Positions 18,766-29,164 are shown, numbered from the stretch's first letter. The stretch: 64,000 nt of DNA from Lederbergia citri (GCF_018343625.1 NZ_JAGYPG010000001.1:540342-604341); one strand, 5' to 3'. Numbers and translations are program-made. Notes: generated by a model from the letters alone, not told the origin.

Positions 18766-19997
18766 AAATCATCGTCCAAAAATTTGGAGGAACTTCTGTA
18801 CAAAGTTTAGAAACGAGACTCCAGGCACAAGCTCATATTAAACAGGCAATTGATGAAGAATATAAAGTGGTTGTCGTAGTCTCGGCAATGGGAAGAAAAG
18901 GTTCTCCGTATGCCACCGATACATTGTTGTCGCTTATCGGGGGGGAAAAAACATTATTATCTGAAAGAGAGCAAGATGTTTTGCTCTCTTGCGGTGAAAC
19001 CATTTCAAGCGTAGTATTCACTCAAGAATTAAAAGAAAATGGTTTAAATGCAATAGCCATGACGGGGGCACAAGCTGGTTTCGTCACAAACAATGACCAT
19101 ACAAATGCAAAAATATTGGAAATGAAATGCAAAAGATTACTAGATGAATTAATTACACATGATGTGATTGTAGTTGCAGGCTTTCAAGGAGCTACGAAAA
19201 ATGGTGATATCACAACCATCGGAAGAGGTGGCAGCGATACATCTGCAGCGGCACTTGGAGCAGCTCTTAAAGCAGAATGGATTGATATTTTTACCGATGT
19301 TGATGGAATGATGACGGCTGATCCTAGAATTGTCAAAAAAGCTCGCCCTTTATCTATTGTTACTTATAATGAAGTATGTAATATGGCTTATCAAGGAGCA
19401 AAAGTCATTCATCCTCGTGCGGTAGAAATTGCAATGCAAGCAAAAATTCCAATCAGAATAAAGTCTACTTATACAAATTCACCTGGAACTCTTGTTACTA
19501 CATTGACTAGAGAAAATCTAACGGCTGAAATACGAGAAAGGCTCGTAACGGGAATTGCTTATGTTCCTAATGTTTCACAAATCAAAGTAACAGCCGGAAA
19601 AGATCAATACAATCTGCAATCAGATGTTTTTAAAGCAATGGCAAATGAAAATATCAGTGTAGATTTTATCAATATTTCTCCAAGTGGAGTAGTTTATACT
19701 GTACCTGATAATACCATCGATAAAGCTATAGCCATATTAGAAAGACAAGGTCATCGACCATCTGTCATTAGAAACTGTGCAAAGGTATCGGTAGTAGGTG
19801 CAGGTATTGCGGGGGTTCCTGGGGTAACATCAAAAATTGTTTCAGCATTATCTGAAAAAGACATACGAATTTTACAATCTGCCGATAGCCATACGACAAT
19901 TTGGGTACTTGTACATGGAGATGACCTAGAAGTGGCTGTTAACGCATTACATGATACTTTTGAACTGCATTATGATATGTTGGAATATGAACGATAA
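18762..19997 (+). CDS. dapG: Aspartokinase I, diaminopimelate-sensitive type
   Basis: DapG phosphorylates aspartate, the first step of the pathway feeding lysine, cell-wall diaminopimelate and DPA. The kinase domain shows KFGGTSV at residues 7-13, GRGGSDTSAAALGAAL and the regulatory-domain start DVDGMMTADPR. Two C-terminal ACT-type segments (around residues 270-330 and 340-405) end in the ILQSADSHTTIWVLV motif. Its 411 residues compare with 404 for B. subtilis DapG. The start overlaps the asd stop. Confidence 0.96.
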   Translation: MKIIVQKFGGTSVQSLETRLQAQAHIKQAIDEEYKVVVVVSAMGRKGSPYATDTLLSLIGGEKTLLSEREQDVLLSCGETISSVVFTQELKENGLNAIAMTGAQAGFVTNNDHTNAKILEMKCKRLLDELITHDVIVVAGFQGATKNGDITTIGRGGSDTSAAALGAALKAEWIDIFTDVDGMMTADPRIVKKARPLSIVTYNEVCNMAYQGAKVIHPRAVEIAMQAKIPIRIKSTYTNSPGTLVTTLTRENLTAEIRERLVTGIAYVPNVSQIKVTAGKDQYNLQSDVFKAMANENISVDFINISPSGVVYTVPDNTIDKAIAILERQGHRPSVIRNCAKVSVVGAGIAGVPGVTSKIVSALSEKDIRILQSADSHTTIWVLVHGDDLEVAVNALHDTFELHYDMLEYER

Positions 19998-20014
19998 GAT
20001 TGAGGTGTAAAAAA

Positions 20015-20890
20015 ATGGTCCATTTTGGCCGAGTTTCAACTGCAATGGTTACGCCATTTGACAGTAAAGGAAATATCGATTTCCAAAAAACAACGAAGTT
20101 AGTCAACCATTTAATTACTAATGGGTCTGACTCGCTTGTAGTTGCAGGTACGACTGGTGAATCTCCAACTTTGTCTACGGAGGAAAAACTCGCTTTGTTT
20201 AGGCATATTTTACATGCCGTAGATGGAAGGGTGCCTGTAATTGCTGGAACAGGCAGCAATAATACGTATGCATCTATTGAGCTTACTAAAAAAGCCGAAG
20301 AAATAGGTGTTGATGCGATTATGTTAGTAGCTCCATATTATAATAGGCCTAATCAAAACGGGTTGTATCAACACTTCGTCTCTATAGCCAGATCTACTAC
20401 ATTACCTGTTATGATTTATAATATACCAAGCAGATCTTCCGTAAATATCGCCCCAGAAACGATGATTGAGCTTGCCAAAGTCGATAATATTATTGCTGCT
20501 AAAGAAGCAGGTGGAGATCTTAATGCAATGGCTGAAATTATTTCCAATACGGATGATGATTTTCTACTTTACAGTGGTGACGATAGTTTGGCACTACCAG
20601 TAATGGCCATTGGTGGTAGTGGGGTTGTGTCAGTTGCCAGTCACGTAATTGGACCTAAATTGCAGGAAATGATACGACTATTCGAAGAAGGGAATCATAA
20701 AGATGCCGCTTCTTTGCATAGACGTTTACTTCCTTTAATGAAAGGATTATTTGCTGCACCTAGTCCAACTCCAGTTAAAACAGCTCTTCAAATGACTGGG
20801 TTTGATGTAGGTTCTGTCAGACTTCCATTAGTACCACTTACTGAACAGGAAAGAGCAGTATTAGCAAATTTGGTCGAAGAAATAAAATAA
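20015..20890 (+). CDS. dapA: 4-hydroxy-tetrahydrodipicolinate synthase
   Basis: DapA condenses aspartate semialdehyde with pyruvate. Its product leads to lysine and, through dihydrodipicolinate, to DPA made by DpaAB encoded just upstream. The TIM-barrel signature TTGESPTLSTEE, YNIPSRS (catalytic Tyr) and AAKEAGGD (Schiff-base Lys) are all present. The ATG at 20015 (291 residues) follows TGAGGTG at 20001-20007; the in-frame start at 20000 lies within that site and is rejected. Confidence 0.97.
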   Translation: MVHFGRVSTAMVTPFDSKGNIDFQKTTKLVNHLITNGSDSLVVAGTTGESPTLSTEEKLALFRHILHAVDGRVPVIAGTGSNNTYASIELTKKAEEIGVDAIMLVAPYYNRPNQNGLYQHFVSIARSTTLPVMIYNIPSRSSVNIAPETMIELAKVDNIIAAKEAGGDLNAMAEIISNTDDDFLLYSGDDSLALPVMAIGGSGVVSVASHVIGPKLQEMIRLFEEGNHKDAASLHRRLLPLMKGLFAAPSPTPVKTALQMTGFDVGSVRLPLVPLTEQERAVLANLVEEIK

Positions 20891-20910
20891 GCAGGATCTT
20901 TTTCGAAACA

Positions 20911-20947
20911 AGAAGCTGGTTCCCATTTCGGAATCAGCTTCTTTATT
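20911..20947 (+). terminator. Terminator after dapA
   Basis: AGAAGCTGGTTCC pairs with GGAATCAGCTTCT (one G-U), followed by TTATT. Confidence 0.75.
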
Positions 20948-20967
20948 GCTTATATATATTGTAAAAG

Positions 20968-20997
20968 TTGAACAAGGATTTCATATTCAAGTATAAT
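20968..20997 (+). promoter_or_regulatory. Sigma-A promoter for rnjB
   Basis: TTGAAC (20968-20973) and a perfect TATAAT (20992-20997) are 18 bases apart, 48 bases before the rnjB start. Confidence 0.65.
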
Positions 20998-21044
20998 GAG
21001 ACTGACTGATGTAGATCGGGAAAAAACAATAGGAGGACATCGAT

Positions 21045-22715
21045 TTGACAAAAATAAAAAATGAGGTCATCAAGATCATCCCACTCGGAGGTGTGGGTGA
21101 GATCGGCAAGAACATGTATGTCATCGAAGTAGACTCGGAGATTTTTATTATCGATGCCGGACTCATGTTTCCAGAAAATGAAATGTTAGGAATTGATGTA
21201 GTGATTCCAGATATTTCATGGTTAGAAGAACAAAAAGATCGAATCAAAGCAATATTTTTAACTCATGGGCATGAAGATGCCATTGGAGCATTGCCTTATG
21301 TGCTGCGGAAAATAAATGCTCCAATTTACGGATCGAAATTAACGGTGGCATTAGCAAAAGAAAAAATGAAAGAACATAATATGACATCTCAGGCAGATTT
21401 TCACACTGTAAGGTCGAACTCAAAAATTAATTTTGATTTTGCATCCGTAACTTTTTTCCATACAACCCACAGCATCCCTGATTCTTTAGGAATTTGTATT
21501 CATACGTCGGAAGGCAAAATCGTTCATACGGGTGACTTTAAATTTGACCAAGCAGCGACTGGATCATATCGTTCCGATATTGGTAAAATGGCCAGCATTG
21601 GTGATTCAGGAGTTTTATGCCTTTTATCGGATAGTACAGAAGCAGAACATCCGGGCTTTACCACCTCTGAATCTGTAACCGCCCGAGAAATTTCAAATGC
21701 ATTTCATACTGCTCCTGGACGAATGATTGTGGCATGTTTTGCTTCAAATTTTATTAGAGTCCAACAAGCGATTGATGCTGCATACGAAAATGGAAGAAAA
21801 GTGGCTGTAGTCGGAAAAAGTATAGAGAAAAGCTTTGAAATTGCTCTAAAACTAGGTTATATTTCTCTTGCCGATCCAGAATTAATAATCCCAATTCAAG
21901 AAGTCGGAAAGTACGAGGATAACGAAATTGCTATTATTTCTACTGGACTCATGGGAGAGCCGATTGAAGCCCTGCAAAAAATGGCTAAAGGAAATCATAA
22001 ACAGATTAATATTAAAAAAGGCGATACTGTTTTAATCACTGCGACGCCTTCCGCCGGACTTGAGACAAGTATTTATAAAACGATGGACATGCTTTATCGT
22101 GCCGGAGCTGTTGTAAGTTCGGCCAATCGTAAAGTCCATGTATCTGGCCACGGAAGCCAAGAAGATTTGAAATTAATGTTAAACCTAATGAAACCTAAAT
22201 ATTTTATCCCGATTCAAGGCGAATATAGAATGCTGTTTTCGCATGCAAAGGTAGCTCAAGAAGTCGGATTACGCAAAGAGCAAATATTTATATCAGGAAA
22301 TGGTGAAGTCATTGAATATAAAGATGGCAAAATGACTACTGGAAATCGAGTTCCATCCGGAAATATTTTAATTGATGGCAGCGGTGTTGGAGATGTCGGC
22401 AATATCGTGCTTCGTGACCGAAAGCTATTATCTCAAGATGGGATTTTCACGATTGTCGTGACGATTAATAAGAAGCAGAAAAAAATTGCATCAGGTCCGG
22501 AAATTATTTCCCGTGGATTTGTGTATGTACGTGAATCAGAACAATTATTAGAAGAGGCTAGTGAAATCGTTCGTTCTATTGCCGAAGAGGCAATCGCAGG
22601 AAATTCATTCGATTGGTCAACCTTTAAACAAGACATACGCGATCGACTAAATTATTTTTTATACGAGAAAACGAAAAGAAGACCAATGATTCTTCCAATT
22701 ATTATGGAAATCTAA
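21045..22715 (+). CDS. rnjB: Ribonuclease J2
   Basis: RNase J2 is a metallo-beta-lactamase/beta-CASP ribonuclease that forms a complex with RNase J1 in mRNA decay and rRNA maturation. The protein (556 aa) matches J2 of B. subtilis in GGVGEIGKNMYVIE, ENEMLGIDVVIPDISW, HVSGHGSQEDLKLMLNL and FLYEKTKRRPMILPIIMEI. The first metal motif reads HGHEDAIG, lacking the final His of the J1-type HGHEDHIG, consistent with the weak activity reported for J2 proteins. The TTG start at 21045 has AGGAGG eight bases upstream. A sigma-A promoter and a terminator frame it as a single-gene unit. Confidence 0.95.
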   Translation: MTKIKNEVIKIIPLGGVGEIGKNMYVIEVDSEIFIIDAGLMFPENEMLGIDVVIPDISWLEEQKDRIKAIFLTHGHEDAIGALPYVLRKINAPIYGSKLTVALAKEKMKEHNMTSQADFHTVRSNSKINFDFASVTFFHTTHSIPDSLGICIHTSEGKIVHTGDFKFDQAATGSYRSDIGKMASIGDSGVLCLLSDSTEAEHPGFTTSESVTAREISNAFHTAPGRMIVACFASNFIRVQQAIDAAYENGRKVAVVGKSIEKSFEIALKLGYISLADPELIIPIQEVGKYEDNEIAIISTGLMGEPIEALQKMAKGNHKQINIKKGDTVLITATPSAGLETSIYKTMDMLYRAGAVVSSANRKVHVSGHGSQEDLKLMLNLMKPKYFIPIQGEYRMLFSHAKVAQEVGLRKEQIFISGNGEVIEYKDGKMTTGNRVPSGNILIDGSGVGDVGNIVLRDRKLLSQDGIFTIVVTINKKQKKIASGPEIISRGFVYVRESEQLLEEASEIVRSIAEEAIAGNSFDWSTFKQDIRDRLNYFLYEKTKRRPMILPIIMEI

Positions 22716-22800
22716 CTTTTAAATAAGATATTTTTTTAGCTATTGTTAAAGATTTTTGAATAGAGTGGAAACACATTAAAGTTCAATAGAAAAAAATGGA

Positions 22801-22835
22801 AAACAGTCTCAGAAAATCTGGGGCTGTTTTTTTGG
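22801..22835 (+). terminator. Terminator after rnjB
   Basis: AACAGTCTCAGA pairs with TCTGGGGCTGTT through a 3-base loop (two G-U pairs), ending in T7. Confidence 0.85.
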
Positions 22836-22897
22836 ATTGAAAACTTATAGGCAGTTCATACTATGGATAATTCATTCATTCAAAGTAGGAGGCTGCT

Positions 22898-23641
22898 ATG
22901 CTTAATCAAAATATGTCTAAAACCGAAAATGAAGATGATACTAACGAAAAACAAGACGGAAAACCGGAGGGTATTCTAGAAAAAATCCAACAGCTGGGGC
23001 AAACGAATGTACCACAAATGTCTCAAGATGCTAATATACATTGTTTAACGATTATTGGCCAAATTGAAGGGCATATGCAATTACCGCCGCAAAATAAAAC
23101 AACAAAATATGAGCACATTATTCCACAGCTTGTAGCTATTGAGCAAAATCCAAAAATTGAAGGACTGCTCGTCGTTCTAAATACAGTCGGAGGAGATGTG
23201 GAGGCAGGGCTAGCCATTTCCGAAATGATTTCTACTTTATCCAAGCCATCAGTTTCCATCGTTTTAGGCGGCGGGCATTCAATAGGTGTTCCTATAGCTG
23301 TTTCCTGCTCATATTCTTTTATAGCAGAAACAGCTACAATGACCATACACCCGATTAGATTAACCGGGCTAGTCATCGGTGTACCACAGTCTTTTGAATA
23401 TATGGATAAAATGCAAGAAAGAGTAGTGAAATTTGTGACGAAAAACTCTAATATTACAGAAGAAGTATTTAAAGACTTAATGTTTGCGAAAGGGAATTTA
23501 ACGAGAGATATCGGGACGAATGTAATCGGTCCAGATGCTGTAAAGTACGGTCTGATAAATGAAGTTGGCGGCATCGGACAGGCATTGGGAAAACTAAATG
23601 AATTGATTACCCAAAAAGGGAAAGAAGGGTTGATACAATGA
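22898..23641 (+). CDS. tepA: Translocation-enhancing peptidase TepA (ClpP-like serine protease)
   Basis: This 247-residue protein of the ClpP/crotonase-fold peptidase class is known in B. subtilis as TepA, implicated in protein translocation and signal-peptide degradation. Key segments are the [16 protein letters not shown] oxyanion region, the nucleophile motif [14 protein letters not shown] and [13 protein letters not shown] with the catalytic His. The N terminus (about 40 residues) is charged and variable. AGGAGG precedes the ATG. It overlaps the following ylzJ-like gene by 4 bases. Confidence 0.95.
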   Translation: MLNQNMSKTENEDDTNEKQDGKPEGILEKIQQLGQTNVPQMSQDANIHCLTIIGQIEGHMQLPPQNKTTKYEHIIPQLVAIEQNPKIEGLLVVLNTVGGDVEAGLAISEMISTLSKPSVSIVLGGGHSIGVPIAVSCSYSFIAETATMTIHPIRLTGLVIGVPQSFEYMDKMQERVVKFVTKNSNITEEVFKDLMFAKGNLTRDIGTNVIGPDAVKYGLINEVGGIGQALGKLNELITQKGKEGLIQ

Positions 23642-23850
23642 TCCTACATACAATCGTTCCTCCTGAACTTATATTTCAAGAAAATGATGAAGTTTTTTCA
23701 GGACAAATTCCCATTACAAGAAATGGAATTCCGATGATCGTTGAACAGAGTGGTCACATGTATAAACTGATTAGAATCATGAGCAGCGATCCTGCAGATT
23801 ATCTAAAAGCAGAATTATCACCTGGTACCTTCATTCCGTTATATGAATAA
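23638..23850 (+). CDS. ylzJ: YlzJ-like family protein
   Basis: This 70-residue protein of unknown function is always found after tepA in Bacilli. The start [14 protein letters not shown] and the C-terminal [10 protein letters not shown] are recognisable family features. The ATG overlaps the tepA stop, so it is coupled to tepA; no motif indicates a reaction. Confidence 0.88.
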   Translation: MILHTIVPPELIFQENDEVFSGQIPITRNGIPMIVEQSGHMYKLIRIMSSDPADYLKAELSPGTFIPLYE

Positions 23851-23865
23851 CCGTCTTAATTGAAG

Positions 23866-23908
23866 AAAAAACACTTTTTGGCAGAACCAGAAAGTGTTTT
23901 TGTTGTTT
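23866..23908 (+). terminator. Terminator after ylzJ
   Basis: A perfect 11-bp stem AAAAACACTTT/AAAGTGTTTTT has a 14-base loop and a T-rich tail. The remainder of 23909-24110 shows no clear structure beyond a lone TATAAT at 24021. Confidence 0.85.
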
Positions 23909-24110
23909 TATCAGGATAGTATGAGCAAGGTTGATTCAACTGAAGGTAAAGCATTAAATGCGCAAATGAACCAGAATCAATCTGTTTTTTAAACAAGGTT
24001 TATTTTATCTTACAAAAAAATATAATTTTCCATCTATTCATTTCGATAGTTATATGATTAAATTATATAATCTGAGAAGAAATAGACATAAAGAAATAGG
24101 AGTACTTCAT

Positions 24111-25457
24111 ATGAAAAACTGGAAAAGAATATTATTGCTTGCCATTCCGTCCATTGCTTCTTTTGCATCGATGACAGTTACTGGAATGATAAATTTAATT
24201 ATGGTTGGGAATCTCGGTGCCCTTGCAATTGCAATAGTCGGTGTTTCAAATGTCATTATGTATAATGCGTGGGCAATGTTTTCTGGAATCGGTCATACTG
24301 TAAATTATTTAGTTGCACAAAATTATGGTTCAAATACGATGAAAAAAGGTTTGGATCGAACCTTTCTGGCACTAATATTTGGTTTCATTGCAGGAATTGT
24401 CACGATTATAGTTGGATTTTTTGGAGCAGAGGGAATCTTGCGCTTGATGGGAAGTCCTGAAAATATGGTGAAAGAAGGAAGTCCTTATTTACAAATTCGT
24501 TTTTATGCGATGTTATTTTCAATTTTAACTTTTACATTATTTAGCTTTTTTCGAGGAATTGGTGATACTAAAACACCTATGTATGCATCAATATTAGGAA
24601 ATGCGGTCATGGTCTTTTTCACGTATACATTAACTTATGGAAATTTAGGGTTCCCTGAACTAGGACTAAAAGGTGCGGGTATTGCATTATTTTTAGGTGA
24701 ACTTTCAGCTTTCTCACTTATTACGTATGCCTTTTTCAAAAATCTTAAAGACAGATTTTTCATCCGATTTAAGCCAGTCTTTGACTTATTGGAATCAAAG
24801 CTCATATTTTTTGAAAGCTTTAAATTAGGGACACAAGAATTTTCTAAAAGTATGGCGATGCTTGTATTCACAGCGTTCGTCACAAGGCTTGGAACGAATG
24901 CACTCGCTGCCAACGAAATATCGTTAAGTGTCATGAGCTTAGGTTTTATGCCTGCAGCAGCATTTGGTTCAACAGCTACCATTTTAGTTGGACAGGAAAT
25001 TGGAAGAAATCAACCACATATGGCAAAAAAACTAGGAATTGAAACAGCGAAAATTGGAGCAATGTTCATCCTCCTTCTGGGAACGGTTGAATTCTTTTTT
25101 GCCGAATCTATCTCGAAAATTTATACTGATGAACCGGCGGTTTTTAAGCTTTCGGCTAGTTTAATAATGATTTCCGCTTTTCTTCAGTTATTTGATGCGA
25201 TTGCTAACTTTTTTGCAGGAGGTTTACGCGGGATTGGAGATACGACCTTTTTACTAAGAGCATCTTTAATTCATGCTTGGGGTTTATTTGTACCACTTTC
25301 CTATATTATGGTGTTTGTTTTTGATTTTGGAAGCTATGGCGCATGGATTGCTTTATATAGTTATTTGACTGTTTTCGGAATAACAATGATGACTCGATAT
25401 TTTATAAGAGATTTTTCTAAAGTCGGACTAAAAAGCGCCAATAAAAAAACGGCTTAA
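24111..25457 (+). CDS. MATE family multidrug/cation efflux transporter
   Basis: This is an integral membrane antiporter of the multidrug and toxic compound extrusion family, about 448 residues with roughly 12 hydrophobic helices in two similar halves. Recognisable MATE segments are the N-terminal PSIASFASMTVTGMINLIMVGNLG, FFRGIGDTKTPM in the first half and the equivalent GGLRGIGDTTFLLRA in the second. The start at 24111 follows TAGGAGT; the upstream in-frame extension to 24054 has no such site. The substrate cannot be told from sequence. It stands alone between the tepA-ylzJ pair and spoIIIE and ends in a strong terminator. Confidence 0.93.
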   Translation: MKNWKRILLLAIPSIASFASMTVTGMINLIMVGNLGALAIAIVGVSNVIMYNAWAMFSGIGHTVNYLVAQNYGSNTMKKGLDRTFLALIFGFIAGIVTIIVGFFGAEGILRLMGSPENMVKEGSPYLQIRFYAMLFSILTFTLFSFFRGIGDTKTPMYASILGNAVMVFFTYTLTYGNLGFPELGLKGAGIALFLGELSAFSLITYAFFKNLKDRFFIRFKPVFDLLESKLIFFESFKLGTQEFSKSMAMLVFTAFVTRLGTNALAANEISLSVMSLGFMPAAAFGSTATILVGQEIGRNQPHMAKKLGIETAKIGAMFILLLGTVEFFFAESISKIYTDEPAVFKLSASLIMISAFLQLFDAIANFFAGGLRGIGDTTFLLRASLIHAWGLFVPLSYIMVFVFDFGSYGAWIALYSYLTVFGITMMTRYFIRDFSKVGLKSANKKTA

Positions 25458-25463
25458 TCTTCT

Positions 25464-25496
25464 AAAAAGACTGAGGAGGTTTCCTCAGTCTTTTTA
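25464..25496 (+). terminator. Terminator after the MATE gene
   Basis: A perfect 14-bp stem AAAAAGACTGAGGA/TCCTCAGTCTTTTT has a 4-base loop. The stem itself supplies the U-tract. Confidence 0.92.
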
Positions 25497-25508
25497 CCGT
25501 TTAAAATA

Positions 25509-25517
25509 TGGTATAAT
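25509..25517 (+). promoter_or_regulatory. Extended -10 promoter for spoIIIE
   Basis: TGGTATAAT matches the extended -10 consensus TGnTATAAT, 34 bases before the ATG. No good -35 box is visible because the preceding terminator occupies that position. Confidence 0.55.
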
Positions 25518-25550
25518 ATACTAATATTATAGCGCAGACAAGGTGATTAA

Positions 25551-27860
25551 ATGGTAAAGAAAAAACGAAGAAGGCGTACTTCTAAAAAAATGAATCGGAT
25601 TCTTAAATATGAAATAACTGGAATCGCACTCGTTGCCTTATGCTTAATTATAATTGTAAATGGTGATAAGCTCTCAATTATTAATTCTCCATTTTATTTT
25701 TTATTTGGTGAGTGGCATATCGTTGGTCCATTAGCTATTTTAGTAATGGCTGTTTATATGATCGTAAAGAGAGAGCTTCCGCCCATTTTTGGGCAAAGAA
25801 TAGTCGGTATTTACTTGTTTATCGCCTGTTTTTTACTGCTTTCCCATATTAAATTTTTTGATTTGAAAATTGAAAATGAAAAAATAAAAGGGTTTAGTAT
25901 CATTGCTAATACGTACAATGATTTTTTCCAAATTATGAAGGGCAATACGTCGACTAAGGAATTAGGCGGAGGAATGATCGGCGCACTTTTGACAACCGTC
26001 ACTTATTTCATCTTCGGTTCTTTAGGAACAAAAATATTTAGCTTTTTCCTTATGCTTATATCATTAATTCTTATAACCGGCAAATCAATTGGTGAAGTGA
26101 TGGGAAGCATAGGGAAATGGATCGGAAATTTCTTCAAGTCCCAATGGTCAATATTTATGACTGATTTAAAAGAATGGAAAGCGGAAAGAAAGGAAAAGAA
26201 AAATAAAAAAGCGGTTAATACGAGTGAAAAACAACAGGAACCTATTCCTAGTCCTCAAATTCATGCTCCGCTTGATGATCATGAAAATATAGCTGAACCG
26301 ATAATATCTAGTTTTACTGAAAGAGCATATCCTGAGGATGAAACGGATGTTAGTGAAGACATCGTTATGCAGGAAAATATTGAGGAAGAAGTGGAATTGG
26401 CAGCACCGATTGTTTTTACAGAACATGAAAACAAAGACTATAAATTACCACCGTTATCATTGTTATCTAGGCCAGGGATCACAGATCAAAGCAGTGAGTA
26501 TAAAATGATTCATGAAAATACAACAAAGCTAAATAAAACATTCCAAAGCTTTGGCGTGAAAGCGAGGGTGACTCAAGTTCATCTCGGTCCTGCCGTGACA
26601 AAATATGAAATTCACCCGGAAGCAGGAGTAAAGGTTAGTAGAATTGTGAGCTTAAGTGATGATATCGCACTGGCGCTTGCCGCCAAAGGAATTCGAATAG
26701 AAGCACCAATTCCTGGTAAATCGGCAATCGGAATAGAAGTACCGAATACAGAGGTAGCAGTAGTTTCCCTTAGGGAAGTACTAGAGTCAAAGGAACATGA
26801 TAAACCAGAAGCTAAACTTCAGATTGGACTTGGCAGGGATATTACTGGACAAGCAGTTGTTGCCGAATTAAATAAAATGCCGCATTTGCTCGTAGCTGGT
26901 GCTACTGGCAGCGGGAAAAGTGTTTGTATCAATGGAATCATAACGAGTGTTTTAATGAGAGCTAAGCCCCATGAAGTAAAAATGATGATGATTGATCCAA
27001 AAATGGTGGAGTTGAATGTATATAATGGAATTCCCCATTTATTGGCACCTGTTGTAACAGATCCAAAAAAAGCATCCCAAGCTCTCAAAAAAGTGGTTAA
27101 TGAGATGGAGAGAAGATATGAGCTATTCTCCCATACTGGAACAAGAAATATTGAAGGCTATAACGAGCATATGAGAAGGTACAATTTAGAATCAGAAGAT
27201 ATTAGACCATTACTTCCTTATATTGTCGTAATTGTGGATGAATTAGCGGATTTAATGATGGTTGCATCAAATGATGTAGAGGATTCGATTACAAGGCTTG
27301 CACAGATGGCAAGGGCTGCCGGGATCCATTTAATCATTGCAACACAAAGGCCATCAGTTGATGTTATTACAGGGGTCATAAAAGCAAATATCCCATCAAG
27401 AATTGCATTTGCTGTTTCATCTTCAACAGATTCAAGAACAATCTTGGATTCGGGTGGCGCTGAAAAATTACTTGGACGGGGAGATATGTTATTTTTACCG
27501 GTAGGTGCTACTAAGCCTGTCCGAGTGCAAGGAGCATTTTTATCTGATGATGAAGTTGAGAATGTTGTTGACTTTGTCATTGCTCAGCAAAAGGCTAATT
27601 ATCAAGAAGAAATGATTCCAGAGGATGTTCCCGAAGTATCTTCCGAAGTAGAAGATGAACTATATGAAGAAGCTGTTCAGTTAATTGCTGAAATGCAAAC
27701 TGCTTCCGTTTCAATGCTTCAACGTAGATTTAGAATTGGATATACGAGAGCGGCAAGACTAATAGATGAAATGGAAGCAAGAGGGGTAGTAGGACCTTAT
27801 GAAGGCAGTAAGCCTCGTGCTGTACTCGTGCCAAAACCCGCAGAAGAACATACTTCATAA
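25551..27860 (+). CDS. spoIIIE: DNA translocase SpoIIIE (FtsK family)
   Basis: SpoIIIE is a septal ATP-driven DNA pump that moves the chromosome into the forespore and clears DNA from division septa. The 769-residue protein has four hydrophobic helices in the first 190 residues, a charged linker (about 200-300), the alpha/beta motor with Walker A GATGSGKS (residues 450-457) and Walker [14 protein letters not shown], and a C-terminal winged-helix gamma domain ([22 protein letters not shown]) that reads orienting sequences. The helix count and short linker distinguish it from SftA. It has its own promoter. Confidence 0.96.
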   Translation: MVKKKRRRRTSKKMNRILKYEITGIALVALCLIIIVNGDKLSIINSPFYFLFGEWHIVGPLAILVMAVYMIVKRELPPIFGQRIVGIYLFIACFLLLSHIKFFDLKIENEKIKGFSIIANTYNDFFQIMKGNTSTKELGGGMIGALLTTVTYFIFGSLGTKIFSFFLMLISLILITGKSIGEVMGSIGKWIGNFFKSQWSIFMTDLKEWKAERKEKKNKKAVNTSEKQQEPIPSPQIHAPLDDHENIAEPIISSFTERAYPEDETDVSEDIVMQENIEEEVELAAPIVFTEHENKDYKLPPLSLLSRPGITDQSSEYKMIHENTTKLNKTFQSFGVKARVTQVHLGPAVTKYEIHPEAGVKVSRIVSLSDDIALALAAKGIRIEAPIPGKSAIGIEVPNTEVAVVSLREVLESKEHDKPEAKLQIGLGRDITGQAVVAELNKMPHLLVAGATGSGKSVCINGIITSVLMRAKPHEVKMMMIDPKMVELNVYNGIPHLLAPVVTDPKKASQALKKVVNEMERRYELFSHTGTRNIEGYNEHMRRYNLESEDIRPLLPYIVVIVDELADLMMVASNDVEDSITRLAQMARAAGIHLIIATQRPSVDVITGVIKANIPSRIAFAVSSSTDSRTILDSGGAEKLLGRGDMLFLPVGATKPVRVQGAFLSDDEVENVVDFVIAQQKANYQEEMIPEDVPEVSSEVEDELYEEAVQLIAEMQTASVSMLQRRFRIGYTRAARLIDEMEARGVVGPYEGSKPRAVLVPKPAEEHTS

Positions 27861-27881
27861 CTAAGTATTTTTAATAATGGA

Positions 27882-27930
27882 ATTTTTTATAGATTACACA
27901 TCTTCTTATTTACTTTAATCTATAAAAAAT
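27882..27930. promoter_or_regulatory. Perfect 15-bp AT-rich inverted repeat between spoIIIE and nupN
   Basis: ATTTTTTATAGATTA (27882-27896) and TAATCTATAAAAAAT (27916-27930) are exact inverted repeats around a 19-base spacer. It could be a bidirectional terminator or a dyad operator. The first arm (27881-27895) matches the CodY box AATTTTCWGAAAATT at about 11 of 15 positions, which is weak evidence; the B. subtilis counterpart operon is known to be controlled by CodY. Confidence 0.5.
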
Positions 27931-27938
27931 GTTATATT
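27909..27938 (+). promoter_or_regulatory. Candidate sigma-A promoter for nupN
   Basis: TTTACT (27909-27914) and TATATT (27933-27938) are 18 bases apart. The right arm of the inverted repeat lies inside the spacer. Confidence 0.4.
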
Positions 27939-28014
27939 ATGAGCGATTGGCAGGCATTATAAAGATACATAGTTATTCGCTTTGCTAATATCAAAATATT
28001 AGGAGGTTCTCTAC

Positions 28015-29118
28015 GTGAAGAAGAGAAATATTGGATTATTGCTGTCACTTATTTTAGCAGTTGGTATGTTATTAGGAGCTTGTGGGAGCAGCAATAACAA
28101 TAATAACAACAAGAAAAACGAAGGGACCAATGGAGCGCAGGAAAATAAAAATTTTACAGCTGCAATGGTAACGGATGAAGGTGGAGTAGATGATAAATCT
28201 TTTAACCAATCTGCCTGGGAAGGACTTGTAGAATACGGTAAAGATAATAATTTAGAAAAAGGGAAAAATGGCTATAACTATTATCAATCTAAAAATGAAG
28301 CTGATTTCTCTACAAATCTAAATGCTGCAGTAAGAGATAAATTTGATATCATTTATGGTGTAGGATTTAAATTAACGGATGCAATTGCTAAAATTGCTGA
28401 TCAGCGTAAAGAAAGCCATTTCGTTATTGTAGATTCAGTAGTTCCGGATAAGGATAATGTTGCTAGCATTACGTTTAAAGAACATGAAGGATCCTACCTC
28501 GTTGGTGTCGTTGCAGGTTTGATGACAAAATCAAATAAAATTGGTTTTGTAGGTGGAATTGAAAGTGATCTAATTAATAAGTTTGCTACTGGATTTGAAG
28601 CTGGAGTAAAAGAAGTAAATCCGAACGCTACAGTGGATATTCAATTCGCTGGAACATTTACTGATTCTTCTAAGGCACAAGCAATTGCTGCTGCACAATA
28701 TAGCTCAGGAGCAGACATCATTTATCATGCTGCTGGTGGAGCGGGTCTAGGTGTTTTCACTGAAGCGAAAAACCTAAAACAAAAGGATCCAAATCGAGAT
28801 GTATGGGTAATTGGGGTAGACCGCGATCAACATCCTGAAGGAGATGTTAAAATCGGAGACAAAACAGAGAACATCACCTTAACTTCGATGGTTAAACGTG
28901 TAGATGTTGCTGTTAAAGATGTTACTTTAAAAGCAAAAGATGGAAATTTCCCTGGTGGAGAAATTCTTGAATATGGTATGGAAGAAAACGGAATCAAAAT
29001 CTCTGATTCAAAAGAGCATTTAACTGATGACGTGTTGGCTAAAGTTGCAGAATATGAAGGGAAAATTAAAAACGGCGACGTAACAGTTCCTGATAAATTA
29101 GAAAAGAAAAAGAAATAA
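28015..29118 (+). CDS. nupN: BMP family nucleoside-binding lipoprotein (NupN/YufN-like)
   Basis: This is the substrate-binding lipoprotein of a nucleoside ABC importer. The N terminus is a lipoprotein signal peptide with lipobox LGAC, and the predicted lipidated Cys is residue 23; an Asn-rich tether follows. The PnrA/BMP signature segments [57 protein letters not shown] and WVIGVDRDQ are clear. It starts with GTG behind AGGAGG. The closest known system is B. subtilis NupNOPQ (guanosine uptake). An attenuating hairpin follows it, so the binding protein may be made in excess over the permease. Confidence 0.93.
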   Translation: MKKRNIGLLLSLILAVGMLLGACGSSNNNNNNKKNEGTNGAQENKNFTAAMVTDEGGVDDKSFNQSAWEGLVEYGKDNNLEKGKNGYNYYQSKNEADFSTNLNAAVRDKFDIIYGVGFKLTDAIAKIADQRKESHFVIVDSVVPDKDNVASITFKEHEGSYLVGVVAGLMTKSNKIGFVGGIESDLINKFATGFEAGVKEVNPNATVDIQFAGTFTDSSKAQAIAAAQYSSGADIIYHAAGGAGLGVFTEAKNLKQKDPNRDVWVIGVDRDQHPEGDVKIGDKTENITLTSMVKRVDVAVKDVTLKAKDGNFPGGEILEYGMEENGIKISDSKEHLTDDVLAKVAEYEGKIKNGDVTVPDKLEKKKK

Positions 29119-29130
29119 GCTAACAATTAT

Positions 29131-29164
29131 CGGGCTTGGCTTTTATGGCCAGCCCGTATTTTTG
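29131..29164 (+). terminator. Intra-operon terminator after nupN
   Basis: CGGGCT-T-GGC pairs with GCC-AGCCCG (one bulged T), followed by TATTTTTG. It separates the lipoprotein gene from the ATPase and permease genes. Confidence 0.75.

Noticed and set aside
27930..28014. Purine riboswitch in the nupN leader
   Set aside because: The conserved purine-riboswitch core segments are absent and the leader is too short after the promoter.
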